DNA of 64,000 bases from positions 1,228,501 to 1,292,500 of the forward strand of contig NZ_CP041659.1 in NCBI RefSeq assembly GCF_007998985.1. Reading direction: 5' to 3'. Source of the DNA: Sphingomonas xanthus. Lineage in GTDB: Bacteria; Pseudomonadota; Alphaproteobacteria; Sphingomonadales; Sphingomonadaceae. The translations under genes and the position numbers were made by a program. The notes below the pieces were generated by a model that was given only the letters and a program-made list of their open reading frames with translations, was not told the origin of the DNA and did no database searches. Shown here one piece after another: positions 1-7,862 of the stretch; the first letter of the stretch is position 1; each line of letters begins with the position of its first letter.

Positions 1-705
1 GACCGCCTGCAAAGCGATCGTTCCGTCGTCGTTGGTCACGAAGCTCGATCCGTCGAAGACCAGCTCATCCTGCCCGCCTACGCGGTTGAGATAGGCTAGC
101 GGCAATCCGGTTTCGACCACCCGCTCCCGCACCAGCCGCTGGCGCAGTTCGTCCTTGTCGATTTCATATGGGCTGCCGTTTGGCACCAGCAGAAGCGCGG
201 CGCCCTGGCGTGCGAGATGCGCGCAGACCTTTTCCTGCCAGATGTCCTCGCAAATGGGGACGCCGATCCGCACGCCGCGAAACTCGAGCGGTTCAGGCAG
301 CGGGCCATGACCAAACACCCGTTTTTCGTCGAACGTGCCATAGTTTGGCAGTTCATGTTTCAGCGTCCGGCCGATGACCTTGCCGCCTTCCGCAAGCAGC
401 ATGGCGTTATAATTGATGCCATGTTCGGCGACGATCGCGCCGAAAAGAAGCGCCGGGCCCCCGTCGGCGGTCGCATCGGCGAGCCGCGTGGCCCAATCTA
501 TCGCCTGCCGTACGAATTCGGGCTTCAGCATCAGGTCCTCGGGCGGGTAGCCGGTCAGCTGCAGTTCGGGGAACATGACCAGCTCGGCGCCCTCCGCGGT
601 CGCGCGGGCGCGCCATTCGAGCATCGCCGCCGCGTTGCCGGCGAGGTCGCCGACCCGCTGGTTCGACTGGATTAGGGCGATGCGCAGCCGGTTGGTCACA
701 GCCAT
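1..705 (-). CDS. nadE: NAD+ synthase, glutamine-hydrolysing (N-terminal glutaminase part; cut by window edge)
   Basis: Reading leftward from the ATG at 705-703 gives 235 codons with no stop before the window edge, so only the N-terminal half is present. The visible part is a carbon-nitrogen hydrolase (nitrilase-fold) domain. It has the Glu-Lys-Cys triad: Glu47 in [14 protein letters not shown], Lys117 in [10 protein letters not shown] and Cys152 in PICEDIW. In two-domain NAD synthases this domain releases ammonia from glutamine for amidation of nicotinate adenine dinucleotide in the C-terminal synthetase domain. The YPPEDL and LPNYGTFDE motifs are typical of the NadE glutaminase domain rather than of a free-standing amidase. 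The gene is divergent from prs, with a 94-base gap. The synthetase domain is outside the window, so that half is inferred. Confidence 0.9.
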   Translation of the reverse strand, partial: MAVTNRLRIALIQSNQRVGDLAGNAAAMLEWRARATAEGAELVMFPELQLTGYPPEDLMLKPEFVRQAIDWATRLADATADGGPALLFGAIVAEHGINYNAMLLAEGGKVIGRTLKHELPNYGTFDEKRVFGHGPLPEPLEFRGVRIGVPICEDIWQEKVCAHLARQGAALLLVPNGSPYEIDKDELRQRLVRERVVETGLPLAYLNRVGGQDELVFDGSSFVTNDDGTIALQAV

Positions 706-799
706 CGCTTTAACGCGGCTGTCTGGCGCCGCAACCTTGCCCTTGCCCGCTGCCCTTTCTAAGGGGCGGCTACGGGGTCAGCGATACAGGATCATCACA

Positions 800-1732
800 A
801 TGAAATTGCTCGCCGGGAACAGCAACTTGCCACTGGCGAAAGCCATTGCCGATTATCTGGAATTGCCGCTGACCCAGGCCAGCGTTCGCCGCTTCGCCGA
901 CGAAGAGGTTTTCGTCGAAATCCAGGAGAATGTCCGGGGCGAAGACGTATTCGTGGTCCAGTCGACCAGCTTCCCTACCAACGACAATCTGATGGAGCTG
1001 CTGATTTGCATCGATGCGCTGAAACGCGCGTCGGCCAAGCGAATCACCGCCGTCATTCCCTATTTCGGTTACGCCCGGCAGGATCGGAAGCCGGGGCCGC
1101 GTACCCCGATTTCGGCCAAACTGGTGGCCAACCTCATCACCAAGGCCGGCGCCGACCGGGTGCTGACGATGGATCTGCACGCCGGGCAGATCCAGGGCTT
1201 CTTCGACATTCCGACCGACAACCTCTGGGCGGCGCCGGTGATGGCCGCCGATATCCAGGCGCGCTATTCGAACAAGAGATTGATGGTCGTGTCGCCGGAC
1301 GTCGGCGGGGTGGTTCGGGCGCGCAGCCTGGCCAAGCGGCTCGACAATGCGCCGCTCGCGATCGTCGACAAGCGTCGCGAACGTGCCGGCGAGTCCGAAG
1401 TGATGAACATCATCGGTGACGTTGAAGGCCATTGCTGTGTGCTGGTTGACGATATTGTCGATTCGGCGGGCACGCTTTGCAATGCCGCCGCCGCGCTCAA
1501 GGAGCAGGGCGCAACCGAGGTCGTCGCCTATTGCAGCCACGGGGTCCTTTCGGGTGGCGCGCAGGCGCGGGTCACCGCAAGCGTGCTGACCGAACTGGTG
1601 GTCACCGATTCGATCTTTCGCGAAGGGCTCGACGGATCGACCAAGCTCCGCCGCCTAACGATCGCCCCATTGTTCGGCGAGGCGATCCACCGCATCGCCG
1701 ATGAAAGCAGCGTTTCCAGCCTGTTTGATTAA
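800..1732 (+). CDS. prs: Ribose-phosphate pyrophosphokinase (PRPP synthase)
   Basis: A 310-residue protein beginning [20 protein letters not shown], the usual length for class I PRPP synthases. It makes 5-phosphoribosyl 1-diphosphate from ribose 5-phosphate and ATP, for purine, pyrimidine, histidine and NAD synthesis. Visible motifs are FADEE near residue 33, the ATP-site stretch [10 protein letters not shown], the [13 protein letters not shown] segment and the PRPP loop [13 protein letters not shown] near residue 215. The open frame continues upstream to 575, but homology starts at the ATG at 800, so that start is used. It is preceded by a weak CAGG. The gene is followed after 56 bases by ribBX. 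The nearby nadE also depends on ribose-phosphate metabolism. Confidence 0.96.
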   Translation: MKLLAGNSNLPLAKAIADYLELPLTQASVRRFADEEVFVEIQENVRGEDVFVVQSTSFPTNDNLMELLICIDALKRASAKRITAVIPYFGYARQDRKPGPRTPISAKLVANLITKAGADRVLTMDLHAGQIQGFFDIPTDNLWAAPVMAADIQARYSNKRLMVVSPDVGGVVRARSLAKRLDNAPLAIVDKRRERAGESEVMNIIGDVEGHCCVLVDDIVDSAGTLCNAAAALKEQGATEVVAYCSHGVLSGGAQARVTASVLTELVVTDSIFREGLDGSTKLRRLTIAPLFGEAIHRIADESSVSSLFD

Positions 1733-1736
1733 ATGC

Positions 1737-1777
1737 AATGTGATTAACGGCGCTTTGCAATCACATTACCATGTGAT
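1737..1777. promoter_or_regulatory. Triple half-site palindromic operator upstream of the HTH-ribBX gene
   Basis: Three copies of the heptamer ATGTGAT occur in the 56-base gap before ribBX: plus strand 1738-1744, minus strand (as ATCACAT) 1760-1766, and plus strand 1771-1777. The first two form a perfect 9-base inverted repeat, AATGTGATT (1737-1745) with AATCACATT (1759-1767). The second and third form a tight palindrome ATCACAT-TACC-ATGTGAT (1760-1777). Their centres lie 22 and 11 bp apart, so all three face the same side of the helix. The element ends 11 bp before the ribBX ATG. Binding by the HTH domain of RibBX itself is an inference. Confidence 0.6.
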
Positions 1778-1788
1778 AGCGGCGCCAA

Positions 1789-3075
1789 ATGTCTACGACC
1801 CTCATCGAAAAACTCTCCGCGCTGGTCGACAGTGGCGAAGCCAGCCGGAGCGGGCTGGCGCGCGCTGCCGGCCTCCATCCCAACAGCTTGCGCAAGCTCG
1901 GCGCACCGGACTGGAACCCGACCGCCGACACGCTGGTCCGGCTCGAAAAGCTGATTGATGGCGGAGTTCAGGATGTGCTGGTGGGCGCCGAGGCCATCAT
2001 CCACGAGGCCCGCAACGGCCGTATGTTCATCCTGGTCGATGATGACGACCGGGAGAATGAGGGCGACTTGGTTATCCCGGCACAGATGGCCACCCCGGAC
2101 GCGATCAATTTCATGGCTCGCCACGGCCGCGGGCTGATCTGCCTTGCACTCGGCAAGGAGCGGGTCGACGCGCTCGGGCTGGAGCCGATGGCGCGGCGCA
2201 ATGGGACGCGGATGGAAACCGCCTTCACCGTGTCGATCGAGGCGCGCGAGGGGGTGACGACCGGAATTTCCGCCGCCGACCGGGCGCGGACGGTCGCGGT
2301 GGCGATTGACGCCGCCAACGGGCCGGACGCGCTGGTGTCGCCGGGCCATGTCTTCCCGCTGGTGGCGCGACCCGGGGGGGTGCTGGTCCGGGCCGGGCAT
2401 ACCGAAGCGGCGGTCGATGTCGCCCGCCTCGCCGGCCTTAACCCCAGCGGGGTCATTTGCGAGATCATGCGCGAAGACGGAACCATGGCCCGGCTCGACG
2501 ACCTGATGGCCTTCGCCAAGGTCCATGGACTGAAGATCGGCACCATTCGCGACCTCATCGCCTATCGGCTGAAGAAGGATCATATGGTTGAACGGGTTGC
2601 CCAGACCCGCTTCACCTCCGGGTCGGGCGCCGACTGGACCGCCCAGGTGTTTCGCGACAAGGCGAGCGGCGAGGAGCAGCTGGCGTTGGTCCATGGATCG
2701 ATTGCGCCCGACCGGCCGACCCTGGTGCGGATGCATAGCATCGACCTGTTCGCCGACCTGCTCGGTGAAGCCGGTCCGCGCGCCGGGCTGTTGCACGGGG
2801 CGATGCGGATGATCGAGGCCGAGGGCGCGGGCGTGGTCGTCGCGCTGCACGCGGCGGCACAGGGCTCGCTCAGCCTGGTCACCGACCTGCGGTCGGGCAA
2901 GCCGGCAGAGACCGGTCCCGCGCTGCGAAGCTATGGCGTCGGGGCGCAGATCCTTGCCGCACTTGGCATCCATGACATGATTCTGTTGACCAACACGCGT
3001 CATTCGCCGGTCGGACTCAGCGCCTATGGGCTGGCCATCGTCGAGGAACGCTGCATCGCCGGGACGGAGCAATAA
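1789..3075 (+). CDS. ribB: 3,4-dihydroxy-2-butanone 4-phosphate synthase with N-terminal Cro/C1-type HTH and degenerate GTP cyclohydrolase II domain (RibBX type)
   Basis: A 428-residue protein in three parts. Residues 1-60 look like a Cro/C1 helix-turn-helix: [19 protein letters not shown], then a helix [13 protein letters not shown]. Residues about 64-265 are DHBP synthase, which converts ribulose 5-phosphate to the four-carbon riboflavin precursor, with [23 protein letters not shown] and [10 protein letters not shown]. Residues about 270-425 match GTP cyclohydrolase II ([12 protein letters not shown]) but lack the zinc cysteines: the usual CxxxxxxxxxCxC region reads [17 protein letters not shown]. 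The catalytic RQEGRG segment reads HAAAQGS. Such RibBX hybrids are known in Proteobacteria, so ribA activity should be encoded elsewhere. The HTH fusion is the oddity. The stop overlaps ribH as TAATG. No FMN riboswitch fits in the upstream gap. Confidence 0.93.
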   Translation: MSTTLIEKLSALVDSGEASRSGLARAAGLHPNSLRKLGAPDWNPTADTLVRLEKLIDGGVQDVLVGAEAIIHEARNGRMFILVDDDDRENEGDLVIPAQMATPDAINFMARHGRGLICLALGKERVDALGLEPMARRNGTRMETAFTVSIEAREGVTTGISAADRARTVAVAIDAANGPDALVSPGHVFPLVARPGGVLVRAGHTEAAVDVARLAGLNPSGVICEIMREDGTMARLDDLMAFAKVHGLKIGTIRDLIAYRLKKDHMVERVAQTRFTSGSGADWTAQVFRDKASGEEQLALVHGSIAPDRPTLVRMHSIDLFADLLGEAGPRAGLLHGAMRMIEAEGAGVVVALHAAAQGSLSLVTDLRSGKPAETGPALRSYGVGAQILAALGIHDMILLTNTRHSPVGLSAYGLAIVEERCIAGTEQ

Positions 3076-3491
3076 TGGCCCATGTGCTGATCGCCGAGGC
3101 CCGCTTTTACGGCCATTTGAACGACATGCTGCTTGCCGGCGCCCGCGCCGCGCTCGACCAGGCCGGGCACAGCCACGAAACGCTGACCGTGCCGGGAGCG
3201 CTGGAACTGCCCGGGGCGATCGCGCTCGCGGCGGAAAGCGGCAAGTTCGATGCCTATGTCGCCCTTGGCGTAGTGATCCGCGGCGAGACCTGGCACTTCG
3301 AAATCGTCGCGGGCGAGAGCGCCCGGGGCCTCATGGCGCTGACGCTCGATGGGCTAGCCGTGGGCAACGGCATCCTGACCGTTGAGAATGAAGCGCAGGC
3401 CATCTTCCGCGCCGATCCGAAACAGGCCAATAAGGGCGGCGGTGCGGCGGATGCGGCGCTTGCGCTGCTGGCCCTTAAGTCGCGCTTCTAG
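3075..3491 (+). CDS. ribH: 6,7-dimethyl-8-ribityllumazine synthase
   Basis: A 138-residue protein, short but within the lumazine synthase range. It condenses the RibB product with 5-amino-6-ribitylaminouracil, the penultimate step to riboflavin. Recognisable segments are [15 protein letters not shown] (substrate loop), [20 protein letters not shown] with the catalytic His, and the [15 protein letters not shown] helix near the C-terminus. The residue before the catalytic His is Trp, where Pro or Ser is more usual, a minor divergence. Translation is coupled to ribBX by a one-base TAATG overlap, so the two consecutive pathway enzymes are co-expressed. Any regulation through the operator at 1737-1777 would include this gene. 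Confidence 0.93.
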   Translation: MAHVLIAEARFYGHLNDMLLAGARAALDQAGHSHETLTVPGALELPGAIALAAESGKFDAYVALGVVIRGETWHFEIVAGESARGLMALTLDGLAVGNGILTVENEAQAIFRADPKQANKGGGAADAALALLALKSRF

Positions 3492-3510
3492 GCGCGCCAG
3501 GGCTTCGCCG

Positions 3511-4086
3511 ATGTGCAACCTCTACCGACTGCACAGGGGCACGGATGCGATCCGCCAATTGTTCGCCGAACAAGGGTTCCAGCTAAGCTTTCCTGAAGGT
3601 GCCCCCAACCTGGAACTGCGCGACGTTAGAATCACCGACCGCGCGCCGATCGTCCAAGCGGCGGGCGATGGCTATGCGCTGGTCGAGCGGCGGTGGAGCT
3701 GGCCATCAAGCTACGGCAAGCCGCTCTACAACTTGCGATCCGAAGGACGAAACTTCCCGCAGAACCGCTGCCTCGTCGTTGCCGACGGTTTTTATGAGTA
3801 CACGACGCCGGCCGACCCCAAGCAGAAGCGCAAGGATCGCTGGCTGTTCACTCCGACTACCGGGACCTTGCTCGGCATTGCCGGGATTACACGCGAATCG
3901 CCCGGGGTGGGCGCGGCATTCACCCTTTTGACTGCCGAGCCGGGACCCGATGTCGCACCGCTTCATTCGCGGCAGATCGTCCTGCTCGATCCTGCCGATT
4001 GGGCGGGCTGGCTGAGCGGCGAAGTTCCCAGCCGGAACCTGCTCAAGCCGACCCCGGCCGGATTCCTGAAGGTCGAACCGACCTAG
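3511..4086 (+). CDS. SRAP-domain protein (YedK/HMCES family), abasic-site DNA-protein crosslinker
   Basis: A 191-residue SOS-response-associated peptidase family protein. The start is fixed by the family rule that a Cys follows the initiator Met: MCNLYRLHRG at 3511, where Cys2 becomes the N-terminal nucleophile. Family members form a thiazolidine crosslink with abasic sites in single-stranded DNA. Other conserved points are NLRSEG, the GFYEY segment carrying the catalytic Glu, and the His in APLHSRQ. No LexA box was recognised. Its stop shares the bases CTAG with the stop of the convergent SOUL gene. Confidence 0.88.
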   Translation: MCNLYRLHRGTDAIRQLFAEQGFQLSFPEGAPNLELRDVRITDRAPIVQAAGDGYALVERRWSWPSSYGKPLYNLRSEGRNFPQNRCLVVADGFYEYTTPADPKQKRKDRWLFTPTTGTLLGIAGITRESPGVGAAFTLLTAEPGPDVAPLHSRQIVLLDPADWAGWLSGEVPSRNLLKPTPAGFLKVEPT

Positions 4087-4706
4087 CCGATTGGTAGCCA
4101 AACCTCGTTGCGGCGCAGTGGGCCAGGGATCATCGGGCTGTTGTAGAAAGCATATTCCGGTTCGCCGTCACTCTTTTCACCGTTGCGCGCCAGCCATCCG
4201 CGGAGCCGGTCTTCCTGGTCCGCGAGCAATTTGTCACCGCCGCGGCCGGCAAAGCTCACCACCGCGATCTTGCGCGCAGGCACTTTGACCAGTTCCACTC
4301 CATCGGGCGGCTGGGGAAGCTCGGCCCGGTCGCGCAGCATTACGAAGCGCGTTCGCCACGCCCCTTCAAGGGCATCATTGAACAACGGGGGGTCGCTGGC
4401 CATCGGGTCGCCCCCGTCCTGGATGACGGGGACGGTCATCGGCAGCTTCTGTCCGCCGCGCGACTTGGCGAAAATATAGTCGGCGAGGATCCGGAAACCC
4501 TGGCTTAGCGCGTCGCGGCGCGGGCCGTGCACCACCGTCTCGGCGACGACCATCGCCGGATAGTCGCGAAGCTGATAGTCGCCGTCAGTCAACAGCGTGC
4601 GATAGTCGGGCTCCGGCGTCTGCTTTTCACGGAATAAATAATAGGCCCCGCCGAGCAGCGCCGCGCCGACCGCAGCCGCCGCGCCCGCCATCATGTCCTT
4701 CCTCAT
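4083..4706 (-). CDS. SOUL family haem-binding-like protein, membrane anchored
   Basis: About 207 residues. An N-terminal hydrophobic segment (AAAAVGAALLGGAYYLF, about residues 9-25) would anchor or export the protein. It is followed by a SOUL domain: DYQLRDYPAMVVAET, a GFRILADYIFAKSRGGQKLPMT stretch split by the domain's usual K-x-L-P-M-T-x-P-V motif, and FYNSPMIPGPLRRNEVWLPI near the C-terminus. SOUL proteins are related to haem-binding p22HBP, but the bacterial role is not established. The ATG at 4706 is used. A TTG two codons upstream (4712) is closer to the strong AAGGAGG and remains possible. The gene lies just downstream of the Old Yellow Enzyme gene on the same strand and may be co-transcribed. 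Confidence 0.85.
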   Translation of the reverse strand: MRKDMMAGAAAAVGAALLGGAYYLFREKQTPEPDYRTLLTDGDYQLRDYPAMVVAETVVHGPRRDALSQGFRILADYIFAKSRGGQKLPMTVPVIQDGGDPMASDPPLFNDALEGAWRTRFVMLRDRAELPQPPDGVELVKVPARKIAVVSFAGRGGDKLLADQEDRLRGWLARNGEKSDGEPEYAFYNSPMIPGPLRRNEVWLPIG

Positions 4707-4741
4707 CGCCAATGTCCCTCCTTGGTGGGGACTCGAACCGG

Positions 4742-5830
4742 TCAGGCGGCTTCCTGTTCCCTAAGCAGCGGATAGTCTGTGTAGCCTTCGCGGCCTTGCG
4801 TGTAGAAGGTGGCGACATCCCAGCCGTTAAGGCCATGACCGCCCTGGATCCGGTCGACCAGGTCTGGATTGGCGATGAACGGGCGGCCGAAGCTGATCGC
4901 GTCGGCGATGCCTTCCGCAAGCCGCGACTGCGCGCTGTGTCCATCATAGTCGCTGTTGAGCACCAGCTTTCCGGAATAGACCTGCCGGATCTTCGGACTG
5001 ACGGGAGCTTCATCGGTTGCCCGGAACGTCGAATCCGGGCCGGGCTCGCGCAGCTCCAGCCATGGTACGCCAAGCCGCTCCAGTTCGGCGGCGGCGGCAG
5101 TGAACAGCGCGTGGTTGTCACTGTCGTTACAGCCCTGCGCCTCGCCGATCGGGGAAAGGCGGATGCCGGTCCGGTTGGTACCAATTTCGGCGGTAACGGC
5201 TTCGACAACCTCGCGCATGAAGCGCAGGCGATTGGCGATCGGTCCGCCATAATCATCGGTCCGCAAGTTGGTGCCGTCGCGCAGGAACTGGTCGATAAGA
5301 TAGCCATTGGCGCCGTGGATCTGCACGCCATCAAACCCGGCACGGATCGCATTACGGGCAGCGCGCGCATAGTCGTCGAGCGTGAGCTTGATCTCGTCGT
5401 AGGTCAGCGTCCGAGCTTCAACATAATCCTGCTTTCCCTCATAGGTGTGGGCATAGGAAGGAGCCGTAGTTGCCGAAGCGCTGACCGGCTGACCTTGCCC
5501 GACGCTGGGGTGGACCAGCCGGCCCATGTGCCACAGTTGCGCGACGATCCGCCCGCCGGCCTTGTGCACGGCTCCGACGACCGGCTTCCAGCCTTCGACT
5601 TGTGCGTCGCTCCAAAGCCCCGGCGCATATGGCCAGCCGAGGCCGATCCGGCTGATCCCGGTGGCTTCGCTGATGATCAGCCCGGCCTTGGCACGCTGCG
5701 CATAATATTCGGCCATGACCGGGGTCGGCACCGCTTCGCGGCTTGCTCGTGCGCGAGTCAACGGCGCCATCAGGATGCGGTTGGGACTGGAAATCCCGCC
5801 AAGCTGGATGGGATCGAACAATGGGGACAT
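4742..5830 (-). CDS. Alkene reductase, Old Yellow Enzyme family (NemA-like)
   Basis: A 362-residue FMN-dependent ene-reductase with a TIM-barrel fold. It would reduce activated C=C bonds such as those of enones or maleimides, and sometimes nitro compounds, using NAD(P)H. Visible motifs are MAPLTRARA near the N-terminus (flavin site), AQLWHMGRLVHP, the substrate-binding pair in QIHGANGYLIDQFL (His and Asn), NLRTDDYGG, and ISFGRPFIANPDL for phosphate binding. The start is taken at 5830, MSPLFDPIQLGG, because AAGGAAG lies just upstream. The frame extends 18 codons further without homology. The natural substrate cannot be read from the sequence. Confidence 0.93.
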   Translation of the reverse strand: MSPLFDPIQLGGISSPNRILMAPLTRARASREAVPTPVMAEYYAQRAKAGLIISEATGISRIGLGWPYAPGLWSDAQVEGWKPVVGAVHKAGGRIVAQLWHMGRLVHPSVGQGQPVSASATTAPSYAHTYEGKQDYVEARTLTYDEIKLTLDDYARAARNAIRAGFDGVQIHGANGYLIDQFLRDGTNLRTDDYGGPIANRLRFMREVVEAVTAEIGTNRTGIRLSPIGEAQGCNDSDNHALFTAAAAELERLGVPWLELREPGPDSTFRATDEAPVSPKIRQVYSGKLVLNSDYDGHSAQSRLAEGIADAISFGRPFIANPDLVDRIQGGHGLNGWDVATFYTQGREGYTDYPLLREQEAA

Positions 5831-5993
5831 GCGAACTTCCTTGCTAAGCCGGCCGCGCCGGAACTGCGCCGCCAATAGTTGCATATTAAAACCGGCCCAA
5901 GGAAGTTTCCCGGGCTTTTCGATAAGCCAGCCTTATCGACTTAGCTGCTGCTTGTCGCTTCCGCGGGCGGGCAAATGCGCTTACGGGCAACTG

Positions 5994-6896
5994 GTGGCCC
6001 AGCAAAAACCAACATCGCTTGCCTTCATTGCCCTGCTTGTCGGCAATGTAGCGCTCGCCACGGGCCCGTTCCTGGTGAGGAACAGCGGCGTCGGCCCGGT
6101 CGCTGCCGGATTCTGGCGGCTGGCGCTCGCTCTGCCCTTTTTGTGGGCGATCGCATGGATGTTTCGTCAGCCCGTCCAGTGGCCGAAGCGGACGGTGACC
6201 CTCGCCATTGCCGGCGCTGCCTTTTTCTTCGCTGCCGACCTTGCGGCCTGGCACGCGGGGATCCTTCTGACCAAGCTCGGCAACGCCACCCTGTTCGGCA
6301 ATATCAGCAGTTTCTTCTTCGCCGCGTGGGGGTTGTGGCTGGTCCGGAAATGGCCCTCGGTGCTGCAGGCGGCCGCCTTGACGCTGGCCGCGGCCGGTTG
6401 CGGGCTGCTGATGTGGGGGAGCGCGGAACTTTCCGCGGCCAATTTGCGCGGCGACCTGCTCGCCGTGCTCGCCGGGCTGCTCTACACCGGCTACCTCATC
6501 CTCGTCGAACGCACGCGGGGCGGACTCCAGCCGATGCCGCTGCTGTTCATCGCCAGCCTGTTCGGCGCGGCAATGCTGCTTCCGGCTGCGCTTGCCGCCG
6601 GTGAGCAAATCCTTCCCGACAATTGGACCGCCCTGGTTGCACTGGCCGTTTGCAGCCAAGTCATCGGGCAGGGACTGCTGGTTTATGCGCTTGGACACCT
6701 CCCGCCGCTCGTGATCGGTATTGCCATGCTCACCCAGCCGGCGCTCTCGGCACTGCTTGGCTGGCTCTATTACGGAGAGGCTTTCACCCCGCGCGATTGG
6801 AGCGGTGCGGCGATGATCGTCGTCGCGCTGGTGCTGGTCCGCATGCGCGAGGGATCGGCGCCACGCTTGCGCCAGCCGGTTGTCGCGCCCAATTAG
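5994..6896 (+). CDS. EamA/DMT family transporter
   Basis: About 300 residues with ten predicted membrane segments in two EamA repeats. The first contains GPFLVRNSGVGPVAAGFWRL and WHAGILLTKLGNAT. The second begins near LLAVLAGLLYTGYLI and ends in PALSALLGWLYYGE. This pattern belongs to the drug/metabolite transporter superfamily, whose members usually export small metabolites. The substrate is unknown. The open frame runs upstream to 5715, but the hydrophobic homology starts directly after the GTG at 5994 (GTG GCC CAG CAA), so that start is preferred with moderate certainty. The divergent gene is the Old Yellow Enzyme gene. The 163-base gap holds nothing else I could recognise. Confidence 0.85.
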   Translation: MAQQKPTSLAFIALLVGNVALATGPFLVRNSGVGPVAAGFWRLALALPFLWAIAWMFRQPVQWPKRTVTLAIAGAAFFFAADLAAWHAGILLTKLGNATLFGNISSFFFAAWGLWLVRKWPSVLQAAALTLAAAGCGLLMWGSAELSAANLRGDLLAVLAGLLYTGYLILVERTRGGLQPMPLLFIASLFGAAMLLPAALAAGEQILPDNWTALVALAVCSQVIGQGLLVYALGHLPPLVIGIAMLTQPALSALLGWLYYGEAFTPRDWSGAAMIVVALVLVRMREGSAPRLRQPVVAPN

Positions 6897-6903
6897 GGTC
6901 GAA

Positions 6904-7563
6904 ATGGCCACGGACAAACCCACACCGCTCGAAGCCCTTCGGCTCAAGCTGGCGCTTGCTGTCGGCGAAAATGCCGCTTTTGACGGCTGGACGCAGAAGG
7001 CCGTCGACAGTGCGGCAGCCCAGCTTGGGATCGACCCGGCCCAAGCCCGGCTGGCCTTTCCCAAGCCGCCGGCGAAAATGGTCGAAGCCTGGATCAGCGG
7101 CGTCGACGCGGCGATGGCGGCTGAATATCCGGCGGAGCGAGTCGCAGCGATGAAGGTTCGCGACCGCATCCGTTCGCTGATTTGGGCCCGGCTTGAGCTT
7201 GCCGCTCCGGCGCGTGAAGCGGTTCGGAGCGCGCTAGCGATCCTAGCCATGCCGCAAAATGTACCGCTGGCGTTCAAGACGGGTTGGCGGAGCGCCGATC
7301 TGATGTGGCGGATCGCCGGCGATACGGCGACCGATTATAACCATTATTCCAAGCGGCTGATCCTGTCGGCGGTTTACGGGTCGACGCTGCTTGCCTGGCT
7401 CGACGACCGGTCGGAAGGCTGGGCGGACACCGCCGCCTTTCTCGACCGGCGGCTGGGCAATGTCATGAGCTTTGAAAAATGGAAGGCCGAGTGGACGGGT
7501 AACGATATTCGCCGGCCAAGCCTGTCGCGCTTTCTCGGCCGATTGCGATATCCGCCACGTTGA
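6904..7563 (+). CDS. COQ9 family protein (ubiquinone biosynthesis accessory factor)
   Basis: A 219-residue protein matching the COQ9 family of alphaproteobacteria and mitochondria. In eukaryotes COQ9 binds a lipid and presents ubiquinone intermediates to the COQ7 hydroxylase. The bacterial role is inferred from this. The C-terminal half carries the family hallmark: AAFKTGWRSADLMWRIAGD-like text (PLAFKTGWRSADLMWRIAGD), followed by DYNHYSKRLILSAVYGSTL and FLDRRLGNVM. The start is MATDKPTPLEAL at 6904, eight bases after the EamA stop, so the genes are probably co-transcribed. Its TGA lies inside a TTGACG element that may serve as the -35 box of feoAB. Confidence 0.88.
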   Translation: MATDKPTPLEALRLKLALAVGENAAFDGWTQKAVDSAAAQLGIDPAQARLAFPKPPAKMVEAWISGVDAAMAAEYPAERVAAMKVRDRIRSLIWARLELAAPAREAVRSALAILAMPQNVPLAFKTGWRSADLMWRIAGDTATDYNHYSKRLILSAVYGSTLLAWLDDRSEGWADTAAFLDRRLGNVMSFEKWKAEWTGNDIRRPSLSRFLGRLRYPPR

Positions 7564-7583
7564 CGGGCTTTTCACCAGCAGTT

Positions 7584-7602
7584 GTTAATGATAATCGCTC
7601 GC
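7584..7602. promoter_or_regulatory. Fur box upstream of feoAB
   Basis: The 19-base stretch at 7584-7602 contains the core AATGATAATC. By my alignment it matches 14 of 19 positions of the classical Fur consensus (three GATAAT-type hexamers). It sits directly before the feoA ATG at 7605, where Fe(II)-loaded Fur would block transcription or initiation. A TTGACG, five of six matches to a -35 box, lies at 7560-7565 over the COQ9 stop codon. The -10 element is not clear. Confidence 0.7.
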
Positions 7603-7604
7603 AA

Positions 7605-7862
7605 ATGACCGGCGCCATCGTTCCTCTCGACCAGCTTTCGCTCGGCTCTTCGGGGCGGGTCGTGGCGATCGACTGGTCCGCCCTAGGGCAGGCAGAGGCG
7701 GCAAGGTTGCGGCATTTCGGCTTCGACGAGGGCGTTTCCGTTACGCCGATGCACCTCGGCCCTCTCGGTCGCGATCCCCTTGCGGTCAAGGTCGGGCGGA
7801 TGACCGTAGCGATCCGCCGGAGCCACGCCCGCGCGGTCAAAGTCACGACCGAACCGGCATGA
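7605..7862 (+). CDS. feoA: Ferrous iron transport protein A
   Basis: An 85-residue SH3-like protein of the FeoA family, with PLDQLSLGSSGRVVAI, RLRHFGFDEGVSVTPMHLGP, DPLAVKVGRMTVAIRRSHA and a short C-terminus. FeoA is a small cytosolic partner of the FeoB iron permease. The ATG at 7605 (MTGAIVPLDQL) is chosen because the upstream extension to 7560 overlaps the COQ9 stop and the Fur box. The stop overlaps the feoB start as ATGA, so the two are translated together. Regulation by Fur is inferred from the box at 7584-7602. Confidence 0.93.
   Translation: MTGAIVPLDQLSLGSSGRVVAIDWSALGQAEAARLRHFGFDEGVSVTPMHLGPLGRDPLAVKVGRMTVAIRRSHARAVKVTTEPA

Noticed and set aside
1733..1788. FMN riboswitch before the riboflavin genes
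   Set aside because: The gap is only 56 bases and is filled by the palindromes. An FMN aptamer needs well over 100 bases and none of its conserved segments is visible.
1744..3072. A 442-codon open frame antisense to ribBX
   Set aside because: It has no domain pattern, and long antisense frames are expected in high-G+C coding DNA. The plus-strand frame has clear enzyme motifs.
4724..4742. tRNA-like T-arm on the minus strand (GGTTCGAGTCC) between the Old Yellow Enzyme and SOUL genes
   Set aside because: The flanking five bases on each side do not pair as a T-stem and no other tRNA arms are found upstream. The sequence is explained by a stop region and a ribosome binding site.
5886..7277. A 463-codon antisense frame over the EamA and COQ9 genes
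   Set aside because: Composition is low-complexity Arg/Gln/Pro without motifs. Real genes on the other strand explain it.
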